Shown here one piece after another: positions 12,276 to 22,739 of a stretch of DNA of 64,000 nt. Source of the DNA: Rhizomucor pusillus (taxonomy: Eukaryota; Mucoromycota; Mucoromycetes; Mucorales; Lichtheimiaceae). Every line of letters starts with the position of its first letter. Position 1 is the first letter of the stretch. The position numbers were made by a program, and so were the translations under genes. The stretch is from assembly GCA_900175165.2 (NCBI GenBank), contig FWWN02000703.1:62001-126000 (forward strand), read 5' to 3'. The notes below the pieces were generated by a model. That model ran no database searches. It was not told where the DNA came from and saw nothing but the letters and a program-made list of their open reading frames with translations.

Positions 12276-12469
12276 GCAGCAGGCAGCAGTCGTGATGGTT
12301 ACTCACGCCGCACTGTCGAAGAGACTTGATGAATCAACTCTTATTCTTATAGAAGAACTCAGATTCATCTGACTCCAGCTAGAGCCATCTCTTCCACTCG
12401 TCTCTGCAAGAAACCACAGAGCACAAGCGCCCATTCCACCCGGAATGGAAACAGGTGTCTGATGCTGAA
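12276..12469 (+). repeat. 194-bp direct repeat, copy 2
   Basis: The second copy is preceded directly by an ATG (12273) that copy 1 lacks. It runs into unique sequence that completes a short open reading frame (WLERVGYDADFK, stop near 12531). The 112 bp between copies is unique. Confidence 0.93.
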
Positions 12470-13640
12470 GCGCTAGTTATGAACATCAAAGGTTGGCTGG
12501 AAAGAGTAGGATATGACGCGGACTTCAAATGATGGTGTTGTGCTGAATACGTGACTTTAAAAAATTGGTTAAAATATAAGCTACAACAGATACAAAGGTA
12601 AACATGCTTCTTGAATAAGTATAAGAGAAAGAGTTAAGGAAAACACGATCGATGATGAGAGTAATTTAATATAAAAGTTATTTATTAGAAATTCCCAGGA
12701 GTCATGCCTGTCGCATTTAGCAGTTGTGCTTCACTTCCACCTAGATTGTTCACCTACAACAATCTGCCGGAGAATCTCCGCCACTCTCGACTTCTGCGTT
12801 ATACTTTTGGAAAATGCTCGAGTTCAAGCAATATTATATGGCCTCAGTTTTCAGATCTTGCCAAGGATCTTGCATACATTTCATGGCTTCCAATGGTGCA
12901 ATTTTGAATAGCTTATTGATAGATGGGGTCGATCGATTTCGATGGCATTTGTTCACTTCTTGGTATGCTTGCTTGTATTGTCTGCTATGATTTAATCTAT
13001 ATGGGTATATTTAGTGAATCAATGATACAGTAACAACAATTTATTACAAGTAAACTTTGAAATGCTTTGGATAAACCTTATAGAACAGATGCACTGTGGT
13101 GGATCCCACACATTATCCATCACTCTCATTCCATTCTTTTCGCAGCTTATATGCAGTACTTTGAGGAATACACTCCTCTGTGCCGCGTCGATAACCGATA
13201 GGCCTTCTTCCTGCAGCAACGCGATGATTTAGCCTGTTTGCTGAGATGAATTCTTGTTATATGACTGTCGTGATTATCCCTCCTTTGATTTTTCTATTTT
13301 CGCGTCTTTGCTCGATTCTGGAGGAGCGCTTGGTTCCGTAACTGAAATTTGCTTTTCCTCCGGCTCCATATCATCGATTGTCATGAGTGTAGTGTTGGGG
13401 CCGCTTTCTTCGATCCCCTGCCTCTTCTCGTCTTCTTCCTCGCAAACATTCCGCAAAGGAGGTACTTCCGGACTCTTGCAGTGAATAAACTGGGTATATA
13501 TGGTATAGTAACAGCTGTATCAGCCTCAAAGATGTTCTCAAACACATTTTGTGATCGTCTCATGTGGTATCTCAAAAGAAAGGCTTAAATTGTCTCAATA
13601 AAATTAAAAATCTCGTCAGCGCAAATCTCAAAATATAGTA

Positions 13641-13692
13641 CGGCAGGTTTACGGACAGCCAGATCGGGAGCTTAGCCGGTTCGGAATAACAG
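13641..13692 (+). repeat. Left terminal inverted repeat of the MULE
   Basis: It aligns with the reverse complement of 14636-14686 with five substitutions and one extra G. The inward end is GGTTCGGAATAACAG. Confidence 0.92.
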
Positions 13693-13705
13693 TCGTCGTC
13701 TGCTG

Positions 13706-14635
13706 CTTTCATCAATGCGATCTGTCAGTCGTTATGACTTTTGGTTTTACATGATGCTTGTTGTAAATGTAAGACTTTAAAGTTTGCAGGAACCAGAGGG
13801 TACGAGTCGTATGATTCATTTTCCATCCACGCCATAGCAATCTGGAGCGATGCCAAGGAATTATCCTCGTTTGCCAAATTGCCAATGCCTACAGCGCTAA
13901 CCATAGGAAACTTGGAAAGGTTTGTGTTGTATGTAGAGTCAATTAGCGTCTCGGGACATCTTACTGTTTCTTGTTCTGCTTGCATATGGCTGAAGAACAG
14001 ATGACTCAAGCGTCCAGTCGGTGCAGCAAGGGGCATGACGAAGTAATCTCTTTCTTGAAGTTTCTATGGAGGTTGGATAGTGTCTGCGTTTTCTCCTTCA
14101 TTCAACGATCGGTTGAGACGAGCGCGCGCATTGGCTATGGTTTTTGTATGAACTAAGTTTGGTCCTTCTGCCATATTGTTGAGCACGTTAACAGCGGTTC
14201 TAGTGGGAGTCTGAGCCTTGTGAGCGTGGCAAGGATGCTTTGTTGCTTATCAAGCTTGCAATGTTGTGGAAAAGCTGCCAGTTCGAACCCTTTCAAGGGT
14301 TTGTGGCTATGTTGATTGTGAATCCATTTGTTTCGATAATCAGGGATGTGCTGGAATTTCCTGTAGTTGCGTCTTGGCACAAACGCCCTGATGTATGCCG
14401 GGCATCCTTTAGCGATAGTTTCTCTTTGTCTCACACGATTATCTGGTGTTCTGCCCCAGTTATTCCTGTATGCTCTAGATTGACCACAGTAGTATCTTGC
14501 ATTATAACTCTTGCCATCTTCCTGAGCTATCAGATTGCTGCTGCCGTTGCGCGAGAAAGCATAGCCACTCTCGAGTGAGTCCTTTTTCAAGAATTTAGAA
14601 TGTAAACTTGTTGCTGAACTGGCTGAACGGTACAA
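13706..14635 (-). pseudogene. MULE transposase relic
   Basis: On the minus strand, 14635-14153 encodes a Cys/His N-terminal region (YYCGQSR, then GCPAYIR, then HNQHSHKPL spacing) like the FAR1/FLYWCH zinc domain of MULE transposases. Farther on, 14036-13706 encodes the start of the catalytic domain: LIDSTYNTN with the first catalytic Asp, then AMAWMENESYDSYP, then after a one-base shift WFLQTLKSY and VITTDRSH, where the second Asp would fall. The frame is interrupted between the two blocks, shifted at about 13777, and stops before the third acidic residue. It is therefore inactive. Confidence 0.85.
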
Positions 14636-14686
14636 CTGTTATTCCGAACTGGCTAAGCTCCGAACTGGCTGTCCGAAGACCTGCCG
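14636..14686 (-). repeat. Right terminal inverted repeat of the MULE
   Basis: The partner of 13641-13692. It contains two imperfect copies of an internal AGCCAGTTCGG unit. Internal sub-repeats of this kind are common in terminal repeats and can be transposase binding sites (inference). Confidence 0.92.
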
Positions 14687-14727
14687 AATAAAGTAGACCT
14701 GATTTCCCTTTTTCGACTAGTCGAACC

Positions 14728-16716
14728 ATGAAAAAGGCACCAATATCGTTGTTATTGCTGCTATTGATATCAAGTTGTTGTTGTTTGGTTAGCGCACTTC
14801 GTCCAGAACTCGTGCTAGAGAAAGACGATCGCAAAGTCCTGCCAGTAGCGTCGTTTGGCTTTCTATCTGGCGGACAACTCTCCATCGATCTTAAAGATTT
14901 CCAAGCAAGTTGATGCCAACCGAGTTGAAAGAAAAGGGTTCACTGAGAGAGATTAACACGAGTGTCCCTCTTAGTTATCCGATCCCAAAGAACCGGGCGT
15001 TGTCGCGTTCTATATCCGAAAAGGCCGTCATAGCATAATTGAAGAAACCGGCGGCGTAGCCCGAGACGAGTCACCAGAGGAAAACGACGACGATGACGAG
15101 AGGAGCCTGGTCCACACGTGCTTCTTGGACTACAGCTACGTAAAAGACGAAGTAGATGACGGATCAAGTATTATCAAGGAAATTCCTATCGACGAAACCA
15201 CGTACGTGCTGTACGCATAATTGGAGTACCAGTTCCCACTTTTTGATACAAAATCTAGATGGCAGACTTCCATGACAGTGGGGCCAACAGAGGCAGGGCT
15301 TTGGCAAGTTCTATTCGTCAATTGTAAACAGCGCTCTACTATGTCCTTCCGCGTAAGTTCGGATGATGTACGATATTACCGGGTTATTGATCCAATTCTC
15401 TCCACCCAGCTGTCGATCGAAGAAATAAATCCAGGAAACAACCATTTGTCTGCAGGCGATACGCCGCTGCCGATAGTTTACGGCGTATCAGCACTGGCAT
15501 ACTTACTAGCAGCATTGTATTGGCTTCGACTTTTGCTGTTACGAAAAGATACAAGAGTATTCCGCGCACACTGGTTCATGTACGTTGCCGACAACTGATC
15601 GCGTTTCAAGGTCCAATTAATGTGATCATGTTAGGCTTATTCTCGTTGTTTGTGTATTCGTCAACAAGGCATTGCAATCAGTACGCTAGCGAAAGAAAAA
15701 TACGAAAAGTCTCGTAGCTAACCCTGCAGCTTAGGCCAAATTCTATTACACAAAGATTGGAGTCCTTACTGAAGGATGGAGAATAGGCTTTTATATCTTT
15801 GCAAGGTATATTCAGTGCTAATTCATTATATCTATAATCATCTAACATGTATTGTATAGCTTGAAAGGAATCTTGAGTATCCTTATCATAGGCAAGTAGC
15901 ACATACTTGACATCAGTGAGTTCAAAAGATACTAACCCATCTGTAAACAGTATTGCTGGCTTCTGGGTGGATGTTTATCAAGCCGTTCCTGTCTACAAAG
16001 GACAAAAGAGTAATTTCAGTCGTCGTTCCATTGCAAGTGTTGGCAAATATTGCATCGGCCATCGGCAACGAGGCAGCACTCGGATCAACGGATAAGTCAT
16101 TCTGGGTGTGTAGTTGTGAATGCGTAGATTTCTACCAAGTCGGTATGCTTACAGTGTATCTCTTTAGACTACGCTACTACCTCTCATTGACCTTGCGGGT
16201 TGCGCCGTTATCTTGTGGACCATATTGCAGACGCGAAAACATCTAGGAACTGCATCTGCTGCAGATGGAAAAGGTACTCTTTTTTTTTTCTTCAGGTGTA
16301 GCAGCAGGCATTCTGACAGAAACATTTTCACAGAAGTGGATATTTTAAACAAGTACAAGCTATGGTCTTCGTTCTACATAGTAACCTTGGTTTACATTTA
16401 CGTTACTCGCATCATCGTACAGCTTTTACAAGCATCTCTCTCGTTCAAGTATGTCACTTGGCTTGGAGAGGCTGTAGACGAAGTGGCAACATTGCTTTTC
16501 TATGTCTTCATTGGATATAAATTCCGGCCGTTCCCTAACAACCCATACACGCAAGTTCCCGACGAAGACTTTGATGAAGAGAATGATGCTAGCTACCGAA
16601 GTGGCGGCGGCGGCGCGGATGCTGCCGAAGACAACAGCCTTAGGATGTATCCAATATCAAGGACACGAAACATCTCGGACAAAACGTCGAAGAACCACTC
16701 CACAGATTCCCTCTGA
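14728..16716 (+). CDS. GPR107/GPR108-like GOST seven-transmembrane protein
   Basis: Ten exons (14728-14904, 14975-15151, 15227-15352, 15410-15579, 15635-15680, 15735-15805, 15860-15891, 15951-16105, 16168-16273, 16334-16716) give 480 aa. A signal peptide (LLLLLLISSCCC) is followed by a luminal domain with LWQVLFVNC, then NHLSAGDTPLP before helix 1, LKGILSILIIVLLASGWMF, VVVPLQVLANIAS, and YVFIGYKFRPFPNNPY after helix 7. These are the family landmarks in order. GOST proteins traffic between Golgi and endosomes. Two introns appear to use GC-AG ends (14905 and 15892). The second is strongly supported because splicing there restores the 17-residue LKG-to-GW spacing of the family. The exon 2/3 border is the weakest. 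Confidence 0.85.
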
Positions 16717-16819
16717 GTGTGAGCGACTATACCCACAAATAATTGATGTATGTCAGCTGCTGCTGCTGCCCTCTAATTTCTCTGCAACAACTTTTATTCC
16801 CTCACACCAAAACTTAATC

Positions 16820-17794
16820 ATGGCGCTTCCTGTACATAATGTTATTAGCCGATGGGCTCGATTAAAAGTCAAAGGTCAAATAATATACTTGATGGTGCCA
16901 AACGTGTCTTTCCATCTGGGGAGCTAAATGGGCGGCTATTTTGTTAGGCATCTCTGCTGCTCGCACAACGCAATGCATTGCACGACGATCGCTTCAGTCA
17001 ACGGCCGAGGAACGGGCCAGGGCACAGCGACAACGGATACAAAACGCAATTCCATATTTTGATCCCGAGCGATTCGCACAACTGCTCGAAAAGGAGGGCT
17101 TTTCGGCTAGACAATCTCGAGCGGTGATAGAAGCGCTAGATGATGTTGTAGAGGAAAGGTAAGGCACGCATGCTTACAGCTCGATACTGCTGCTCGATGG
17201 TAACGATACAGTTAAAGCACTACGAATGCGACGAACGATCTAGTGAGCAAAGCAGAGCAAGAGCGGGTATGCAGAGAAAAATAGACAAGTGATGGATCAA
17301 ATTGGCAATAACCGCAATATTTTTTCTTAAGACGATTCGACAATACAAGGAAGACTTTGCAAAACTCAAATCAGATATCCAACAAATGGAACGCCATGAC
17401 GTTGCAGAAGTGAAGAGTGCAAATGAACGCCTGAAAGCTGAAATAGAGAAACTTCGCAAAACGCTGCACGAGGAAATCACGAGAAGTCAAGCGGGTGTCC
17501 GGCTAGACCTGAACCTGGAGAAGGGACGAATCCGTGATGAGACGATCGAGCAGCACGAAAGATTACGCAAAACAGACGATAAAATTGAAAATGAGATCTT
17601 GGCGCTCAAGAGACAAATGGAAGGTATCAAACTGCAAATTTTGCAATACATGATCGGTACTATCACTGGAGCAGGCACTCTTGTCCTAGGTAAGAAAGAT
17701 GCCACGTCGCTCTGCCGCTGTTGCTGGGAATATTGGATAGATAGACTGACTGGTTGTAACTCAATTTTTAGCATATATGCATTTCTTCAGCTAG
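16820..17794 (+). CDS. CCDC90/MCUR1-like mitochondrial inner-membrane coiled-coil protein (DUF1640)
   Basis: Five exons (16820-16874, 16948-17158, 17218-17266, 17332-17689, 17772-17794) give 231 aa. A basic N-terminus suits mitochondrial import. Then come YFDPERFAQLLEKEGFS, LVSKAEQER, DFAKLKSDIQ, a long coiled coil, VRLDLNLEKGRIRDE, and a C-terminal helix ending AYMHFFS. This is the family's order and usual length. Members span the inner membrane; metazoan MCUR1 affects calcium uniporter assembly, and yeast relatives affect proline use and cytochrome oxidase assembly. Two acceptors appear to be AAG rather than CAG/TAG (17217 and 17331). They were chosen because they restore the conserved text. 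The first intron has a weak GTCAAA donor. Confidence 0.85.
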
Positions 17795-18456
17795 ACTTTG
17801 TTGGAGATAGAGAGTAAATAGACCTGGATCATTCGCATCGTATACTGTCTCTACGGAATAAATCAGTAGACTGCATACAGCAGCTTGTTTTAGGTTCCTC
17901 TTGCTCAGTAACAGAATTTATTACGCAAAAAGAAGATCGAATTGTATGTAGATAACCATTGAATTACATTCACGCTGATGTGGAACTACAGTAGCATACG
18001 AAATTGGCGGCATTGAATATAGAAACAGTAGCCATGGTAACAGACGCTAGCGTTGCTGCTGGCAACATATAGAACGGACGATGGGGATAGAATACCATAG
18101 TACGTTTCAAAGGGTAACTTTCCCACGACCATATGAATTCGTCGGAAATGCAACCCTGTCTTGTCGGGTGTATAACCAAGATGTACGGCTAAAAGTGAGT
18201 AACCCGTATGTGAGCCAAGACGGAAACAATGTGAGAGAAAGTGGAGTCTACTTCCACCTGGGATAAGAGTGTATAAAGCGCAATCTTCCCCGAGAAAAAA
18301 AAAATACGAGAGAATGAGCGGTATGTTGAGTCTTTTACATTTACAGCGAGTGTCCCCACCAGAAGAAGACCCCGACCGACCGACCGAGTAATACCGAGGC
18401 ACCCCGTACCCCACGTTGTTGTTGGCTCTCTTCCTTTCTTCCCGCGTTTCTACACA
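17795..18456. other. Intergenic, upstream of enoyl-CoA hydratase
   Basis: No gene is seen. An open minus-strand frame (17986-18522) overlaps the start of the hydratase and reads as low-quality shadow sequence. An A-tract lies near 18294-18303. Confidence 0.5.
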
Positions 18457-19865
18457 ATGTTCAAGAACCTGATCAGCACCTCCATCACCAAGCCCTTGTC
18501 TGCTCAAAAGGCTGTCCGCCACTTCAACACATCCTCTATTCTGCGCCGTAAGTTACCGTGATATTTGTCATTGGATGGTTATCCTTTTTGACGCGTCGTC
18601 AAACCAACCAGAGGCCGCTGCTGCTGGTGCTGCTGGCAGCTACCAGCACATCCTCACCGAGACCCGCGGTAAGGTCGGTCTTATCACTCTGAACCGTCCC
18701 AAGGCCTTGAACGCCTTGTGCAACGACTTGTTCACCGAAGTCAACGAAGCTCTTCGTGGCTACGATGCCGATAGCAACATTGGTGCTATCGTCATCACCG
18801 GCTCTGAAAAGGCCTTTGCAGGTAACGTGTTCAACGTAATGTTCTGTCAAGATCATACTCTCTCAATGCTCTTTTATATTTTTTTTCCACGATAGCTGGT
18901 GCTGATATCAAGGAAATGAAGAGCAACAAGTTCATTGAGACTTACAAGACCGATTTCTTGGGCCATTGGGCAAAGATGACCGAGATCAGAAAGCCCATTA
19001 TCGCCGCTGTCAACGGCTACGCTGTAAGCTCTTCTAAACTTTTACAAGTTGAGAAATTTCTGCTGACACATGGAATTTAGCTTGGAGGCGGCTGCGAGCT
19101 TGCCATGATGTGTGATGTAAGGCCTTTTTGGTGTAACATGCGGAACAAGCTAGAAACTAATGCCGCATCTTTATACACTTCATAGATCATCTACGCTGGC
19201 GAAAAGGCTGTCTTTGGCCAACCCGAAATCAAGTTGGGTGTCATCCCAGGTAAAGGATAATGTAGGCTGCTGCTTTTACATTGCAACTCACACACTTTTG
19301 CGCGCTCTAGGTGCCGGTGGTACTCAGCGTCTTGTCAAGGCAGTTGGCAAGTCCAAGGCTATGGAGATGGTTTTGACCGGCTCCGTAAACTTGAATGCCA
19401 CTGAAGCCTTGAACCTTGGTACGTTCTAGGAAACAATAATGGAATATTTAACGGTCATCTTACCGGCAGCGTTGTAGGTCTTGTTAGCAAGGTTGTCCCT
19501 CCTGGTGAGCTTGTCAACGAAGCTGTCAAGACCGGTGAAATCATTGCCAGCATGAGCCAACCCTCCGTCCAGATGGCTAAGGAGCTCATCAACAAATGTA
19601 AGATCCTGAGTTTGCTGCTTGACCGTTAGGTTGCTCATCTTCATTTTTTTTTCTACAGCCTTCGAAGTTCCTTTGTCTGCTGGTCTTCGATGGGAGCGTA
19701 TCCTCTTCCAAGCTCTCTTTGGCACTGTAAGAAATCATATCCATAACATGAAACTAATCAACTGAGTTACTCAAATGTGCGCTCTCTGACCATTTACAGG
19801 CTGACCAAATTGAAGGCATGGGAGCCTTTGCCGAAAAGCGAAAGGCCAACTTCACCAACCAGTAA
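18457..19865 (+). CDS. ECHS1: Enoyl-CoA hydratase, mitochondrial short-chain type
   Basis: Nine exons (18457-18547, 18612-18821, 18896-19023, 19081-19116, 19186-19249, 19311-19418, 19478-19597, 19659-19726, 19800-19865) give 296 aa, the usual length. A basic presequence ([13 protein letters not shown], then ILR) indicates mitochondrial import. Crotonase motifs are in order: [20 protein letters not shown] (oxyanion hole), [35 protein letters not shown] with the catalytic Glu pair, and a C-terminal [12 protein letters not shown]. It hydrates trans-2-enoyl-CoA in beta-oxidation and amino-acid breakdown. All introns are short GT-AG. The symbol is given by homology to the animal enzyme. Confidence 0.95.
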
Positions 19866-20045
19866 ACTGTTTTGTACATATACTCTGCAAAGAAAATACA
19901 GTTTTGTTTGCCCTGCAGCAAATATTATCTGCTTTGATCAACATATTCCGATTCGTGAAAACTGCATACTGCTACTAATTATTTGTCAAACTTTATACAC
20001 AGAGGAAAAAATTTACACACTATGAACATAGAATATCTGAGATGT

Positions 20046-21890
20046 TTACTGGGCGATGCCTTCTTGACCACCTTCTTGCGGCTGATCTTGCTCGCCATTA
20101 CCGCCTTGCTGAGTACCGCCACCACTTGATTGGCCTTCTTGGCCTTGGTTCTGGTCTCCACCTGTGCCTTCTTGTTGCTGACCGGTACCTTGCTGTTGCT
20201 GCGGAGGCGGCAACACTAATGAAAAGGAAAGAAGCAATTATGTTAGTCGTTTCAAGTTGAAACCCAATATATTATTCAACGTACCGTGATCGATGATATG
20301 CAACACGCCATTGTCAAGTAAAACATTAGGCTTGACAATGGTGGATTGGTTATCGACTAGGACAACATATGAGTATTATCATTGGATTCGCACGACACAC
20401 ATCTAAAGATTATGACTATTTTATACCTTTCAGGGTGGTTGCATTCACCTGGGTGAAATTCAACTGGGTGCTGTTCAAGGATGGCAAGGTGCCGTTGGAG
20501 GTAGCGAGCTCGGTCAAGTTATCAGCATAGTAGACGCCCTGGACAATGTGAGCCTTGACAGTCTGTTCAATCTGCTCTTGCTGTTGCTGCGATGGTGCAG
20601 CTGCTTCTCTCAGAGCTTCTAGGACATGAACGCTGCTTTGAAGATTGGCAGATTGCAAGGCTACGTTGTTGGGTGCAAAGATAGTAATCTTTTTTTTGCA
20701 ACAAACCATTAGTATCTGATAGCGAAAATTTCCTGTTTATATCATAAAATATATACTCACGTTAGTAGCGTTTTGGATCATGCCAGTGATGGTCTGGTTC
20801 TTTTGAGCAAGCTGCGCCAATGTCGATATTTGAGAGATGTTCTTGGCAGTCGCTGTCAAGTTCTTGGGAGGCAACAGGACTAAAGAGATTGAAGATGGTC
20901 AGAAATAGCAGAGGAAAGTAGTATTTGCCACGTACCATCATCGATAACATGAAGGATGCCGTTCAATGCTTGGATATCGTGCAACGTGACATTGGCAAAG
21001 TCCCAACCGTTGCCGACCTTGTAGGTGACTGTACTGTTGGTGGAAGAGGAGTTGCCACCAGAAGTCGAGTTATTATTGCCTTGATCTTGCAAAATGACAA
21101 AGGAGCCAGAAGTAGCCTGGCTGTTGCTTGTTGCTCCTCCTCCTCCTCCTTCTTCAGAAGAAGAGGAAGTACTGTTTGATGATTGAGAAGAGCTGCTGTT
21201 ACCAGTACCATTGTTTGTAACCACGATAGGCATGCCGATACCGTTCTTGTCAAGAGTCTGGTTTGTCAAAAGAGTATGCAGCACAGATGAATGATTCAAG
21301 TCAGTCAGCATATACGAGCCATTGACGATATGGTAAGACAAGATATCCAAGATATCGTACTCCTTGTATGGGCCGTGGCTGAAAATCTGGGCAACAGTGT
21401 TGTTAGAGCTTGTGCTGTTGCTGCTGCTGCTGCTGCCGCCGGTGGTGCTATTGTTGTTGTTGTCGCCACCAGAGGACGACGATGATTCATTGTTCTGCTG
21501 CAACATCTTTAGGTTTTCAGGCAAGATAGCATACGCCGCAGTACCCATGCCATTAGGGGAACTGTCCTCTGGGTTCGATGATTGGTCACTGCTGCCGTTG
21601 CCGCGGCTACCGCCACTGCTCCTGGTGCCATTGCTGCTGCTGCTGTTATACTTTTGCTGCAGTTCCGCCAACGCCTTGTCGGATGGAACAAAGACTGTAA
21701 TGTTGCCGGGGTCCGACAACAGGTCGAGTATGGGCTTGTAGTCTTCAGAAGACGTCAAGAGCTGCAGGAATTTTGTAGCAGGGCTCAACTGCGTCGTATT
21801 CAAGATACCCAAAATGGTCGTATTTGTCATTTGGGCATTGACGCTCGCGGCGCCAAACAGCGACAGTGCTAAGAGCTTTCCAACAAGCAT
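20046..21890 (-). CDS. Secreted or wall-anchored fasciclin (FAS1) protein, two domains
   Basis: Five minus-strand exons (21890-20936, 20879-20761, 20688-20427, 20356-20285, 20215-20046) give 525 aa. The start at 21890 gives a signal peptide (MLVGKLLALSLFGAAS). FAS1 domain 1 has NITVFVPSDKALAEL and ends GILHVIDDG; domain 2 has ITIFAPNNVALQS and ends GVLHIIDH. Ser/Asn/Gly-rich low-complexity inserts split domain 1, giving many N-glycosylation sequons. The C-terminus is Gln/Gly-rich with no hydrophobic GPI signal visible. FAS1 proteins mediate adhesion at the cell surface. Confidence 0.92.
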
Positions 21891-22739
21891 AGAGAAGAAA
21901 GATGATGGATAAGCACTCGATATAACATGGGCATATCTATTTATTTTTATATCATCCAGCATATTTTTCTCCAGACAACATGGATGGTAGGGTTTTGGGA
22001 CGGGGGTGGTGGTGCCGGTAGATCGAAAAGATCCAAAGGAGCGCCCCCTTGCGATTTTTTGCCACGGATTCTTCCGGGGTCAATAGAAAAAAAGATAGTT
22101 ATCTACTACTATTGCACTGCGAAAAATATTACAATGTACAGTTATCAAAAGAGGAGAGTTCAGAATATTAAACCATATCGTCGACACCATCCTCGACGTC
22201 CCGTAGGAGGCCGGGAGTTCAGACAGGGATAACTTGTAAAAGTGTCATCATTACAGTGTGCGTGAAGCAACCTTGCATTCCCATTCGACGGTTTATGCGG
22301 TCGCCTCTTACGCACTCTCCACTTCTGCTGGTGTAACAGTGTCTCTGAGTTTCAATTTTGAATAGATATTTGTACTTTCAGGCCACGTGACTAGTGATCA
22401 CGTGATCTCTACATTTCGACGCTTCATTTCGAACATCATTGCTGTCGGTTCCCCATGCAGATCATTAGTAAATACATGTCGTCGTCTCGCATGCGACTAC
22501 AACGCTCAGCCCAGCAATTGTAGCACCTCACTTAGAGTCTACAAAACAATGGACTTGACAACTCTTGAGAGTGATTGAATCATCGTCAACAAAGAAGTGA
22601 ATCACCACGCAAAGAAATGAATAACCTCACAAACCTTCAACGAGAAAAAATAAAAGCCAAAAAAATATTACATGACACATTGAGCAAGAGTTTTATTTTT
22701 TACAAATCAATGTAAGCGATTCCATAAAAATATGCAAAT
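21891..22739. other. Intergenic, fasciclin 5' region and SPT16 3' region
   Basis: No gene is seen. A G-rich patch (about 21996-22012) lies upstream of the fasciclin start. Confidence 0.5.

Larger units (their letters stand above)
11627..13640. other. Gene-poor accessory segment with duplicated DNA and ORF fragments
   Basis: The segment holds the 194-bp direct duplication described separately and scattered open fragments. After the second repeat, 12410-12531 (+) reads as a short C-terminal exon ending WLERVGYDADFK and stop. On the minus strand, 13274-13495 and 13019-13219 read as an acidic stretch followed by LLQEEGLSVIDAAQRSVFLK, which resembles a helix-turn-helix start of a transposase. No intact gene could be assembled. 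Confidence 0.5.
13641..14686 (-). mobile_element. Mutator-like (MULE) DNA transposon, defective, with TIRs and 9-bp TSD
   Basis: The two ends are inverted repeats of about 51 bp: left 13641-13692, right 14636-14686, both starting CGGCAGG when read inward and ending CGGAATAACAG, with roughly 90% identity. The flanking 9-mers are AATATAGTA (13632-13640) and AATAAAGTA (14687-14695), matching at 8 of 9 positions. A 9-bp target duplication is the hallmark of the Mutator superfamily. The interior carries a broken MULE transposase on the minus strand. At 1046 bp it is too short for an autonomous element, so it is an internally deleted or decayed copy. Confidence 0.9.

Noticed and set aside
11970..12469. 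Repeated DNA as a possible CRISPR array
   Set aside because: There are only two copies, each 194 bp and separated by 112 bp, in a eukaryotic setting; no short regularly spaced repeats.
17986..18522. 178-aa minus-strand frame over the enoyl-CoA hydratase start
   Set aside because: It overlaps the well-supported hydratase exon 1 and promoter, and reads as irregular Cys/Ser/Gly text with no domain.
21364..21741. Leu-rich plus-strand frame opposite the fasciclin gene
   Set aside because: A poly-Leu antisense artefact of Ser/Asn/Gly codon repeats.
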